This document shows, piece by piece, positions 35,191 through 45,915 of a stretch of 64,000 nucleotides of DNA. The position numbers and the translations under genes were made by a program. Numbering within the stretch: the first letter of the stretch is position 1; each line of letters starts with the position of its first letter. The notes under the pieces are model-generated. The model was not told the origin of the DNA. It worked only from the letters and a program-made list of their open reading frames with translations, and did not search any database. Source of the stretch: Isoetes taiwanensis (lineage: Eukaryota > Streptophyta > Lycopodiopsida > Isoetales > Isoetaceae); the NCBI GenBank assembly GCA_021234155.1, contig JAJEKV010000551.1, positions 62,001 through 126,000 on the forward strand. The letters run 5' to 3'.

Positions 35191-36738
35191 GACCTAATGA
35201 CAAGTGCATGGCAGGTTTTACCATGTATGCAACTTTAAATTGCTCATTTATTCAGTGACCACCTTGGCCATTGTTCTGTAGAAAGAGTTCACATACAAGG
35301 ATCTCCATGTAATAACTTGCTAAGCTATATGATGTTAGAATTCTTTGACGTGCAATCTTTCTGTAAATTTTTACAAAAGGAATCTCTCTATTCGAATGTC
35401 ATGTTTGGAGGTAGTAATTAAAAGGAAATTGATTTGAAGTAAAATGGCAAAGAATGTTTGTGTAAGCAAATCTATCTCATTTATAGGGTTGTGTGCAAGT
35501 TTTAATGTCCTGGAAAAGAAAGAAGAAGGAGTTCTGCACAAGCTTTGCCGCATTCTGCAATGGGAAGAAGAAAAATGGGAACAATGCACCAAGCTCAATC
35601 TACTTCAAACGAGTTATCAAAACAATTCCGTCCAAGAATGGGACGTCGAAAAAACAAGTGGCCTCATGGAAAATTAAATTGTCACAAAATTAGATAAAAA
35701 CAAGATGTTCCACTCTGCCTAAGAAGTAGGAACATCCTATTCCAAGACAATGTCAAATATGTGCAATGAGCATGTCAACTCAAACCTCGTCGTTGATGTC
35801 ACAAACATAAAATGAACAATGTTTGCCCCAATGCTACCTAAGTTTGGAAAGCAGCCTCAAGTGAAACTAACATTTTAATATTAGTTGCAAACAAATGTAA
35901 TTTACATGTAAACCTGATAAAAGACAATCATTGATATGTGCTTACAGATTTGATGATATCAAAGATTGGCACCCAAATAATTGCAATCTTAGTTGCTATT
36001 TGAATCTTTGTTTTGCTAATTATGATATGGGACCATGCCCTTAAGTCTAGCCCTACAAGAAATTTATCGCGGCGGCCTTGCGGCGGCCGCGAACATTTCT
36101 CTTCTCCAACCCGCTGCAAAAGAAGTTTTGTGCTAAGTCGAATATATCTCAATTCTGGACATCCTTGAGATGTGACTATAGAGATGTATGTTGATTGCAG
36201 CCATTCACACATCTTTGGAGGCAAGTCAAAACATGCACATTCACCCCCATATTCTTTGCACATATTCTTTGCAGGAATGGTCTAGAGCACCCAACATAGA
36301 ATATTCCCAATAAACTACTGCAATCTAATGGCCTCGAAAAAATTTAGAACACGCGAAATGATAATACACCCTACAAATAATGGAATATTACAAACTGCCT
36401 ATATGTAGAGATGAGACAAATAGTTAGTAGATTTCAAAGTGGATTACAGTTTGTGTACATTCTCATATACAACTATAGTCCCGAGATTTTGTTTGTACAT
36501 GACCACTTATACCGACAAATTAAGATCATGGTACCCAATGAGATTCAACATTCCCGGCCCTTGTTTGTTATAATAGGGCATAGCACCCTCGTTCCAGGGT
36601 GTTATCCTCTCATAATGGCGAAAATAGAGCATCCAATCCCACATGATCAGGCAAATCTTATCAACCTGCTACAATTGCATTCCTTAAGAATAGAATAGAA
36701 TAGAATATGATTTTATCGTCCATTTCTTCTCTTTCTCT
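35191..36738. other. No gene recognised
   Basis: Contains ORFs of 77, 111 and 95 residues (35444-35677 +, 35928-36263 -, 36411-36698 +) without known motifs. A very GC-rich island, CGCGGCGGCCTTGCGGCGGC, lies near 36067-36090 in otherwise AT-rich DNA. An (AATAG)n run lies at about 36688-36708. Confidence 0.4.
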
Positions 36739-36842
36739 AAATTTGGACCATTTCTCGATTTATGCGTGTCATCCTTGCTAGGGCCATGCTAATCTTCTGT
36801 ATCGTTCCAATTTTATGGCTTATATGAAAATGATGTAGGACT
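36739..36842 (-). pseudogene. U6 snRNA pseudogene
   Basis: The minus strand reads TAAAATTGGAACGATACAGA, then AGATTAGCATGGCCC, AAGGATGACACGCATAAATC and GAGAAATGGTCCAAATTT, an almost complete match to the U6 core and 3' end, the catalytic RNA of the spliceosome. Lesions: the ACAGAGA box has lost two bases (ACAGAAGATT), the segment after GGCCC is shortened (CCTGCGC to TAGC), the 5' stem-loop is unrecognisable, and the terminal T run is interrupted (TTTAGAG). No upstream sequence element typical of plant U6 promoters was seen. It is therefore a pseudogene, not a working gene. Confidence 0.85.
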
Positions 36843-36878
36843 TTCATTACACTGCAGGAACCACGGGCTCTGCAAAAG

Positions 36879-36955
36879 GTTGAGCCACTAATACTTATAT
36901 ATGAATTTCACCATGAAGGTTGAGCCACTAATACTTATATATGAATTTTACTATG
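36879..36955. repeat. Tandem duplication of about 40 bases
   Basis: 'gttgagccactaatacttat', followed by 'atatgaatttnac', occurs twice in direct tandem, with one or two differences. Confidence 0.9.
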
Positions 36956-37091
36956 TAGGAATCGTCCCCAAAATGGTCTAAACACTGAATCAACTCCCTT
37001 ATTAGTGGAAGCAAATTTGAATTAAAAGATCTAATCTGGGAGATACAATCAAGGCATATATTTTGTCTTCAATATAGAATGGAACTTATTA

Positions 37092-37316
37092 TCAAAAGAG
37101 AACTTGGCGTAAAACCACTAGCGGAAGTTCAATTCCAACTCCAATCAAGATCGCGTCAACACTAAAGTCAATGCCACAGCCAAAGCCTAGAAAACCAATT
37201 GCTTCAAGACCAAGATCGGGACCCCAACCTATACCACAAATGAGGAGACCAACTCCAAAATCCAAAAATGTACCATAGGCGGGGGTGAACATGATTCCAT
37301 TGCTCGTACTCTCCAT
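37092..37316 (-). CDS. Cadmium-induced protein AS8-like ORF, 74 aa
   Basis: Minus-strand ORF MESTSNGIMFTPAYGTFLDF, then GVGLLICGIGWGPDLGLEAI, GFLGFGCGIDFSV and VGIELPL. It follows the pattern of the small plant family named after Arabidopsis 'cadmium-induced protein AS8': HPTYGAFWGMGVGIGCGVGW, GPGFGPEVIGYVGAGCG. Several conserved Gly/Trp positions are replaced (for example W to L, G to D, V to D within the hydrophobic stretch). The N-terminal exon of the family (RRYERWNP type) is not found. It may be a diverged or decaying copy. The family's function is poorly defined; the glycine-rich hydrophobic stretch suggests membrane association. Confidence 0.6.
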   Translation of the reverse strand: MESTSNGIMFTPAYGTFLDFGVGLLICGIGWGPDLGLEAIGFLGFGCGIDFSVDAILIGVGIELPLVVLRQVLF

Positions 37317-37319
37317 ATT

Positions 37320-38437
37320 AGATGAATTATAGTCATTTCGTCCAGTAATATGAAACCCTACATTTTAACCCTCAAATTTTTGGTCGCCCTCAAATTTATG
37401 CACATCAGCACCCCAATCTAAGAGCTGTCCTCCTCCTTCAATTCGTGAATGTAAGAATTAAATTCGCACCGCCCCTATCTTCGAGCTGAGTACCTGCGGA
37501 GAGCATTGGTAAGAGGGAGGTGACATTTGGCGTAGAATTCAAGCATCCCAAAGAAAATTAAGTGGGGAATTTCCTGAAGCGTCATTACGCTCATCAAGGG
37601 CTTCAGCGTCCACGGACTTTTCCTCAAGAAAAGGTCCCAATCTCTTTTATGGCTCTTCCGAGAGAACACATCGTGCTAGTCAATTGCATGCAAAGGTTTG
37701 TCAAATTTAGATGGGAGCTTCGTGGGAGGGCTTGGAAGCTAAGATGCGGTCGGAATCGATGAGAATGCCCAGGTCTTTAGCGGGTGGTTGCCCTGCTTCC
37801 AAATGCCCCCTTTGCCCAATACAACTGGCTTTGGAGGCTTATGCTCCGCCATGATTTTTCTTGGGATGGGAAGTTCTTCTTGGCCCTAAATTAAGCTTCG
37901 AACTCTTTATTTTTGTTAATCCCGCCATCACCCAAACGCGGACCACGGAGTAAGCCCACTAGCCGCCATAGCCAATGCTCAGAATAGCAGAACAGGGTCG
38001 TCAAAGGCCTTTCATTTTTCATCTTTTTTTTAAGCCCCTATTTTTTTCCCGGAAATACGTGGCGGGAATCAACCGAATATGCCAAAAGGCATCTTCCGAT
38101 AAGAATTATATATGTTAAGAAAATATATGAGTTATATTAGATATATGAGTTATATTAGATATGAGTTATATGTTGCAAGAGTCTGCAACATATAGAAGAC
38201 AATACTGCCTAACTAATTGGGAGTACCTTTTAACTTGAATTATCTTGTATCACATCTATATAGGGTATGCCACATTAGGTTATGGGATGGCATGTTGAAG
38301 GCGTGTCACTAACAATGTATCTGGTTGTATTCGAACATGAACCTTAAGATTCACAATGCATTTTTATTGTATGGAGAACAGAGAACCATTTTCCAATTCA
38401 AATGATGATGTGTCATTTAAATCATTAAGAAGAGATG
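37320..38437. other. No gene recognised; flank of the Tat-like element
   Basis: A minus-strand ORF at 37475-37669 has no known motif. Near 38124-38175 an 'atatgagttatattag' motif repeats about three times. The outer LTR element begins at about 38438. Confidence 0.45.
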
Positions 38438-39880
38438 TGCTACCATGCTATGGCAGCATAAAAGAGCATTGAACACAATGACATGTTTAAACCTGCATAT
38501 TGACTTGAGCATTTGAATATAAAAGTTGCAGATTTGAAGACTTTCATCCCTGAAGATCACAAGTAGACACTTGCTTGAAGAGCCAAGGAGAGGACGTTCA
38601 CTGAAGATCACACAAGCTAAGCAAAGAAGTGCGATTCAAGCAAACAAGCTAGAATTTGAAGATTGGAAGACCCCTCAAATTGACTTGGTATGTGGCTAAT
38701 TTTTGAGTTCTTGGCATGAGCACCATTTCACATGATTCACCTCTTGAGTTCATCACCTTGTTCCTATTCAAAAACACCCCACTTGCCCCATATTCCATGT
38801 CTCACCTTCATATCCCCTTGCAAATTTGACAAATAGCCTTTTCTCTAGTCAAAACATATCATTCATGCACCATTCACACATCACATACTCATTATGCCAC
38901 CATCACATTGAAAGAGCAAAAAATTCCACTCAATTTGGCCTCTCCCATGATTTAAGATCATATTCTCTCACTAGAAGTCAAACTAGAGAGCGAAAGTGCA
39001 TAAGATTCCTAAGAAAAGCATAAAAAAGGCAAACAACAAGTTGTTACACAAAAGTGCAAGCTTATGTGCACTAGTGCCAAATTGATCCATGTCACCATCC
39101 AAAATTGCCAAATCCTCATCCACATCACCATCATGCTTGCCATGTCATCACATACATGTCACCCTCCATAAAAAATTTCATTCTTTCAAAATTTGACCTA
39201 AGTCATTTTGGCACTTAAGGGGACATGTCATCATCACATTGTGCCACATCATCACCAATGCCTCCACATCACTCTCACGTGTCACACACATCATTTCCAC
39301 CTCACAAAAAGGTTTTGACTAGAAAAAAAGACATTTTGCCAACTTGTTTGACACATCATTATCCCATACTGCCATGTCATCCTCCATTTGCCAACTCACC
39401 ATATCAACTTGCCACTTCATCATGTTTTGCCCCATTTTGAGTTAAAAAGTGCAAAAAAGATTCTTCCATGTCATAGAGCATCAACATGTGCAAAAAATTT
39501 TTTCCAAAAAAGACCTTGTTTAGACCTTCTTTTTTGAGTTATTGGGAATCATGCCAAAGTTCCAAAAAAAAAAAAAAAAAAAAAATATCCCAAGTCTGCC
39601 TTTTTTGAAAAATGCTTGTGGGTCCTACCTTCAAAAAAAAAAAAAAAAAAAAAAAAAGCTTGTGGGATAAATGGGCCAAGATTTCACAAGAACCCTAAAA
39701 TCCAAATCATGCCAAGATCCGGCCATTTCTCTGAAATCAACCACCTAATCATTGCTAAACACCCTCGGATCTACTCATTCTAGGCCAAGCACTACAAAAC
39801 TAAACTAAAAGACAAGATTATGAGCCGAAATTGCCAAGAACGAACCGGAACAGAGCATTTGAAAAAGGGGAATTGTTCAG
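38438..39880 (+). repeat. Left LTR of the Tat-like element (minimum extent)
   Basis: Aligns to 60172-64000 over its whole listed length; the end is uncertain because the right copy leaves the window. It contains two poly-A runs (about 39565-39588 and 39632-39657) and many 'catgtcatcatcaca'-like motifs. No primer binding site was recognised between here and gag. Confidence 0.8.
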
Positions 39881-41092
39881 GGAGAATTTTCGAGGGCTTT
39901 AGGCGTGAGAATTGATGAAGAATGCTCATTCTAAGACCGATTTTAATGACTCTTGCTTGAATCTGCTTTTCGAGCTTCAGAATCTAAGGATTACCTTATG
40001 CTACCATCTTATTTGCTATTTTGAAGATTGTTTTGATCCTGTATCCAAGACTACAAAGCTTGGGAATCTGTTTTATGTTTGTGTGATATTGAGTTGAATG
40101 AAAATCCGACCTTGGTGACATATCTGAGTTTAATTTGCACTCAACTTTCAAAGCAAGGTAAAACAATAAGGTGAAAGCAGAATTTGAAGGTAAATTATTT
40201 ATCAAAAGCATACTGTGAATTAGACTACATCATATTCCACTCTGTAGGATTAAATTCCACTTCACAACTAGACTAAGTTGCATTCAGGGTAAATCAATGC
40301 ATACATTCAAGAGGTTTTGTGATTGCAAATAGATTGAGTGCATTTGTAGAGAGTAATTCATCTAGGAAAAAGCATAAAAAGCTAGAAAAAATATAAAGAG
40401 AGCATTTTAAACTCACTTGTTCTCAGTAATCTTGCATATCTTTGCATTTCTCAAGTTAAAATTGCATTCTCAAGTTTTCTGCTACATTCCTGGTGAAACA
40501 AACACTTCACCCTCAATCGCAGACCACTAAAAGCTGCAGAGCACGCTTAGAGCTCAAGAAAGATCATCATAGAATTGATTTCCCAAGATTTGCTTGCTGT
40601 TTTCTCACTGTAACAGTCTGGCTGCAAAACTTTTGGATTTCAAGGCCTTCCTGCATCTACATTTGCAAAAAGAGTATTTGATCCTTATGTGCAGACATAC
40701 CAGAGAGAGAAACAATTGCCAGAACTAAAAAAGGATTCATATCTTTTGATCTGCAAAAAATTTGCACACTGTCAGAGATATTGACTCATTTTTTACCCAA
40801 TCAGAAGTGCAGATTTGAGTGATCTCTGCAGATTTTTTGGCATCTGACTTTTGCCCTTACATTCCTTGAGATCTTAAGTAGCTCTAATGTTTGAAATCAT
40901 GATCAGATCTTTCTTAGCTTGCAAATGGCATCTTTCTTTCCGAGGCAGTCTTTTTTCTGATTTGCAAAAGCACTTCTAAACTTGCATTCAAGCTTTCTTG
41001 TTTGAATTTTCTCACACAGAGTGGTTGCCTTAAGCAACCTGGAGGTTCTAAACCATTGAGTTTGAAGGTTTGCCAGGAATACCTTCAACATT
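39881..41092 (+). other. Remainder of the 5' LTR or untranslated leader
   Basis: No ORF with known motifs. It lies between the alignable LTR and gag. A primer binding site is expected here but was not identified. Confidence 0.5.
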
Positions 41093-42100
41093 TTGGAGGT
41101 TCTACCGAGATCCCACCTGGATCTTGTGGAACTCATGGCTCCTGGAAGAAGTAATGAGGTTGCTGAGCAAGTACGCACTGAACCTCAAGAAAATACAGGA
41201 GTGTCTATTGCACAGTTTGGATCAACCAGTCAAGGCAGTGCAGGTATGCAATATTTTGAACTTAATATGCCTATTCCTCCTCCTATCTTTGACCGGAGTG
41301 TCAATGCTAACAATTTCCTAAAGACTTTTGAAGAATACTACTTAGATTGGGGTTATAAAAAGGGAAGCAAGTTCTCAGAGTTCAAAAAGTCCTTCAAGAA
41401 TGATGAGGTAAGGGGGGTAAGGGCTTGGCTTGAATATGTTATCAGCACAGGTGTAAACTCTTGGGAAGAAATTGAGAAACAATTTTTGGAGAGGTTTGGT
41501 AAGCTCTTGAACCTCAGAATTTGGTCTTTGAATTGCAATCTTTCAGCATCAAGCTGGGAGAAACTGTTCATCAGTATGTTGAGAGATTCCATATGTATTT
41601 AACTAAATGCCAAAATAACCAAGTTCCAAATCACACTTTACACCTTGTGGCATGTTTTATAAGAGGGCGTAGTAGTAGGCCTAGAGTCTATAGAAAAATG
41701 TATAAGCTCCAGAAGCAAGAAGGCTTTGATACTATACACAAAGCTTTCACTAAAGCTATTGAGATTGCCAATGTTTCTTCTTATCTTCCTGATGATGTGC
41801 ACATGACTAATGATCCATTCTTTCTAGATTATGAGCCAGAATACATGGGACCTAGTCCAGTACCAGTCTATGCTTCCAAAAGGAAAAGAAGAAGCCAAAG
41901 TTGGAGGATTCAACTAGTCCTATAGCTGATGTCAGAGCTGAAATCTGAAAGGTATCTGAAGCATTGCTAGAGGTCAGAAAACAACTTCAAGAAATGAAAA
42001 CCTCGAGACCTGAAAGGGAGACTTATCCACCTTGTGCACATTGCCAAAGAGATACTCACTCTGCTGATTATTGTTGGTATAGACCATGCACAAGAGGTGG
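41093..42100 (+). pseudogene. gag of the Tat-like element, with zinc knuckle
   Basis: The first frame (41093-41602) holds FELNMPIPPPIFDRSVNANN, FLKTFEEYYLDWGYKKGSKF and WEEIEKQFLERFG. The overlapping frame (41521-41925) continues with KLGETVHQYVERFHMYLTKC, a capsid-like region. After a stop near 41948, the frame shows CAHCQRDTHSADYC, a C-x2-C-x4-H-x4-C zinc knuckle at about 42033-42074. One frameshift (about 41530) and two stops (about 41948 and 42123) break the polyprotein. It would package element RNA if intact. Confidence 0.75.
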
Positions 42101-42293
42101 GAAGAGAGGACATTTTGGTAATTAGTGCCCAATCTATGCCTTTTGCAACGCAATTGGATATGAGGAAAGGTGCAACGTAAAAGAGTATTTTGCAAGACAG
42201 GAAGCAGCTAAGGCTACTGAACCAAATGCTGCAAATAGATTTGCCCCTGAACCAAGTCCCTCTACCTCAGTTAGGTTTGCTACTGATCCAGTT

Positions 42294-43004
42294 GTGTCAA
42301 TCAAGTTTATGCAGGAGTTAAAGGAGCAGGAAGAAATTATGGCTGTGCATACCAGAGCCACGCAAGGTGTGAGATGTGAAGAAAATGTCAATGGTAGATT
42401 TGAAACAAAGGTGCCCTATGAAAAAGCTAAAGAAGACAATCAGTTTGTATCTATTTCTCCCCATCAAAAACATGCTAGAAAAGATAAAGAGCTTGATGAG
42501 TTTGATTCTTTAATAAAGAATGCAAAAATAAGTGTAGACCTGCTCACGTTGCTGATAATTGCACCTTCATATAGAGAAAAGATATTGAATATGACCAGGG
42601 AGGAGCATGTCAATTTAGAGCAAGTAGCTCTCACAGGTCACATTGATGAACAAGTGCTAGTGCAAAATGAATATAACCCAGGTGCCTTCACATGTGCAGC
42701 TAAGGTGGGCAAGAGAACTCTAACCAAAGTGCTACTTGATGGAGGATCTCCTTTAAATGTCATGCCTCATCATGTAATGAGAATGTGTGGTTTGGAAATA
42801 GATAGGAAAGCACCTATGGTCTTAAAATCCTTCTCGCATTCAAAGATAAATTCTATAGGCATATTAAGCAATGTTTTGATAAATGTCGAAGGAATTGTGG
42901 TTGTTGCTAACTTTGTAGTGGTGACCTTTGAAGGAACGGATGACAAGACAGATATATATGATCTACTTTTAGGGAGGAGATGGCTTTCCACTGTTGATGC
43001 ATGA
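42294..43004 (+). pseudogene. Aspartic protease region of the Tat-like element
   Basis: An open frame of 236 residues. About residues 143-157 read KVLLDGGSPLNVMP, where DGGS is the active-site variant of DTGS/DSGS seen in this group. DLLLGRRWLS near the end corresponds to the [FY]D[VI]LLGR.WL motif. The N-terminal 140 residues are a linker rich in Glu and Lys. Stop at 43002. Confidence 0.8.
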
Positions 43005-43202
43005 CCTATTTGGTCAAAAGGAGAATGCACTATATCAGATGGCAAGAGAACAGTAACCCTCTTAAATAAATTAGGTGAGTTTGATTCGATCAATTTTATT
43101 GAAGAAGACTTGTTAGTGCCAAATCTTTTTGGTGATTATGAAATGTTCATTATTGTCTCCAATGCAAAGTCAGTATTAACAACAAAGGATGATACAACTT
43201 CA

Positions 43203-43685
43203 CAAGAAAATCTTGCCTTCCTATGGTTTGATGGGGGAGTTTCTAAAAAATTAAATATTGCTTCTTCCGCTGCCATTTTGAAAGATAAAAATAGTTGGCA
43301 GGATACACCCCAATACTACCTCAAACATGGCTGAATACAAAGCCATTATTGCAGGATTTCAGGAAGCCAAACATATTGGCATAATTAATATTGTTATCTT
43401 TGGTGATTCAAAATTGGTTTGCAGGAAATTTCAGGTCATGAATATCAAGCCAAACAAGAGAAAATGATAGCACTTAGAGACCAAGCCATGGAAGAGCTTG
43501 CAGGTTTCAAGAGTTGGGAGCTGCAACATGTGTCAACAGACTTGAATAGTGAAGCAGATGCCCTTTGCAAAAATGTTCTACTTGAACATTTATCTGAGGG
43601 AGCAATCAGAGAAGAAGAATGGGAGGAGGAAGACTTAAGGCAATTGCATCCCATCCTGGTGATCAATGCAAGCAATGAAAAATAG
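43203..43685 (+). pseudogene. Extra RNase H domain between protease and RT
   Basis: In two frames the sequence gives WFDGGVSKK, then (from 43327) MAEYKAIIAGFQEAKHIGI, IVIFGDSKLVCRKF, and again in the first frame KQEKMIALRDQAMEEL, LQHVSTDLNSEADAL. Together these carry the RNase H pattern FDG...AEY.A...GL..A...GDS.LV......HV....N..AD.L, with all four acidic positions (D, E, D, D) present. This resembles the second, archaeal-type RNase H known from plant Tat elements. The frame changes at about 43325 and 43415. Confidence 0.72.
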
Positions 43686-43849
43686 GTAGGAGAGATAAAA
43701 ATAGAGAAAAATGGCCAAGAGAGAATTCCGTATGTTGGAGATTTGTTCAAAAAAGAAGATGAAGGTAAAGTTACTCAAATCCTAGAAGAATGAAAGGATA
43801 TTTTTGCTTGGGATTATAAGGAGCTTTAGGTGTTGACAGGAAGGTTTGT

Positions 43850-44726
43850 GAGTTTGAAATAAAAATTAAGAAAAATGAAAAACCTATAGTACAGAAGTTA
43901 AGAAGGATAAATGTTGCTTTACTTGACCTGATAAAAGAAGAGCTTTTTAAAATGAAAAAGGCGGGTGTCATAGCAGAAATAGTAAATCCTGATTGGTTGT
44001 CTTGTATTGTGCCAGTTGAAAAAAAGAACAAAACAATAAGGATATGCATTGATTATAGAGACTTAAATAAGGCCACTGTGAAAGATTGCTACTCCTTACC
44101 ACTCCTTACCTTTTCTGGAACAAGTTTTACACGCTGTTGCTGGGAAAGAAATCTACTATTTCTTGGATGGTTTTTCAGGATTCAATCAAATTAGCATCAA
44201 GAAGGAAGATCAGCCCAAGACAACATTTATTACACCTTGAGACACCTTTGCTATGAAAAGAATGCCATTTGGCCTAATGAATGCTTCAGCAACATTTCAG
44301 AGAGCAATGGATTCCATATTCAAAGAATTGCCATCACATTTGTTCAGAGTTCTTTGCTTGGGAACTTCTATTGATGAACACTTGAATTATCTGATTAAAC
44401 TTTTTACTATGTGCAGAAAAGGAGGAGTAAGTCTAAATCCCAAGAAATGCATGTTCCTATGCTCCAAAGGAGATCTGTTAGGGCACGAGATATCAAATGG
44501 AGATATTCAAGTTGCTGAAAGCAAAGTGCAGGCTCTGAAGAGGCTTACACAACCCAGAACCATCAAACAGGTGAAAAGCTTTTTAGCTATGACAAGCTTC
44601 TTCAGGATGTATGTGCCACATTTTCTCTACACAGTCAGCCCAATCACAGATCTAACAAAAATAGGAAAATTCACAAAGCAAGAAAGCAAGCATATACTTG
44701 TAAAATGGAATGAGTCCTGTCAATAG
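43850..44726 (+). pseudogene. Reverse transcriptase of the Tat-like element, catalytic motif lost
   Basis: Reads KKAGVIAEIVNPDWLSCIVP, KKNKTIRICIDYRDLNKATV, MPFGLMNASATFQRAMDSIF, HLNYLIKLFTMCRKGGVSLN and GDLLGHEISNGDIQV, then VKSFLAMTSFFRMYVPHF. The stretch that should carry the Y[IVL]DD motif after 'FQRAMD...' is replaced by HLFRVLCLGTSIDEHL, so the two catalytic Asp residues are missing. There is also a frame break near 44190-44250. Confidence 0.82.
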
Positions 44727-44765
44727 GCTTTTGACAAGATAATTCAAGCCATCTGTGAATCTACC

Positions 44766-45272
44766 TTGCTTAAACCTCCTGATCCCTCAAAACCTTTTCA
44801 AGCTTATATAAGCATTACAAAAAGAGCCATAGGGGTAGCTTTGCTGCAGGAAAGCAAGATCATCACCTTTGCAAGTAAAATCTGGTCAGATACAGAAATC
44901 AGGTACTCTAAACTCGAGAAAAGTGCAGCTGCTCTTATATTTCTAATAGAGAGACAATGTCACATCTTTCAAAATAGTAAGATTCAAGTCATGATGACGC
45001 AAGATCCCATGTCCCTGCCTTTTGCTAAAAATCCATACAAAGTTAAGATATATAAATGGGCTTGCAAAGTCCAGACCTACAACTTGAGGGTAAAAGTAAT
45101 CAAAATAATTGATGATCCTAGTGCATATCTTCCTTATGCTCTCTTTAAGCATGAGGACCAAGAAGGTTTGGAAGAATTTGAAAACAATGACAGTACTAAC
45201 TTGGTAGTTTCTTACATGGGAGAAGCAGGTTGGCAAGAAGAAATTAAAAGGTACATAGAGTTTGAGTGCTGA
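44766..45272 (+). pseudogene. Standard gypsy RNase H domain, degenerate
   Basis: Starts PPDPSKPFQAYISITKRAIG and continues with VALLQESK, TEIRYSKLEKSAAALIFLIE and QVMMTQDPM. The usual first Asp (LY.D.S) and the TD.PL motif are altered (AYIS, TQDPM). In Tat elements the native RNase H is known to degenerate when a second RNase H is present, and this copy fits that. Confidence 0.75.
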
Positions 45273-45299
45273 CTCAAGAATTGAACTGAATGCCAGCCA

Positions 45300-45910
45300 G
45301 CAAAGAAGATTCAGAGAAAAATGAGCAAATTTAGACTTATAAATGACATTTTGTGCAGGGTTGACAAAGAGGGAATATTAATGAGGTGTGTGGACAAAGA
45401 AGAGGCAGATTTGCTTATAGAGGCTTGTCATGATGGAGTATGTGGAGGTCACTATGCAGCTGACACAATAACCAAGAAAATCTTGAGGTGATCTTGAGGA
45501 CTTCATTGGCCCTATAGACCCACTCTCTTCTGCTCAACATGAATATGTGCTTGTGACCACAGACTATTTCACAAAATGGGTTGAGGCAGCACCTCTGAGG
45601 CAAGCTAATGCTTTGACTACAGCAAGATTCTTACATGAAAATATATGTGCCGGGTTTGGTATTCCCTTCAAACTGATATCTGATAGAGGCAGTCAATTCA
45701 TTAATGAGGTCATTGCAGCATTGCTAACCACACTTAAGGTCAAGCATGTGAAAAGCTCCTCTTATTACCCCCAAGGGAATGGTCAGGCAGAAGCTACCAA
45801 CAAAGTTCTCGAAGCAATTCTGCAGAAGACTATAGATATTTTTGAAAGAGATTGGCATGTCAAGTTACATGATGCATTATGGGCCAATAGGACCCTTTGT
45901 CCAAAGCGAC
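45300..45910 (+). pseudogene. Integrase of the Tat-like element, part 1
   Basis: The zinc-binding part is shortened (ACHDGVCGGHYAADTITKK, with the Cys pair deleted). The core is well kept: TTDYFTKWVEAAPLRQANAL, then LISDRGSQFINEVIAALL and YYPQGNGQAEATNKVLEAIL, showing D, D and E of the DDE triad. The frame reaches WANRT at about 45890 and is cut by the chromovirus at 45911-45915. Confidence 0.85.
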
Positions 45911-45915
45911 TACAA
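45911..45915. repeat. Target-site duplication of the chromovirus (left)
   Basis: TACAA immediately before the left LTR; matches the right copy at 58934-58938. Confidence 0.88.

Noticed and set aside
36739-36842. Functional U6 snRNA gene
   Set aside because: 5' stem-loop, ACAGAGA box and terminator are damaged and no promoter elements are visible.
38826-39440. His/Ser/Cys-rich ORFs in the outer LTR
   Set aside because: Low-complexity 'catcatcaca' sequence in an LTR; both LTRs carry similar but unaligned ORFs with no domain.
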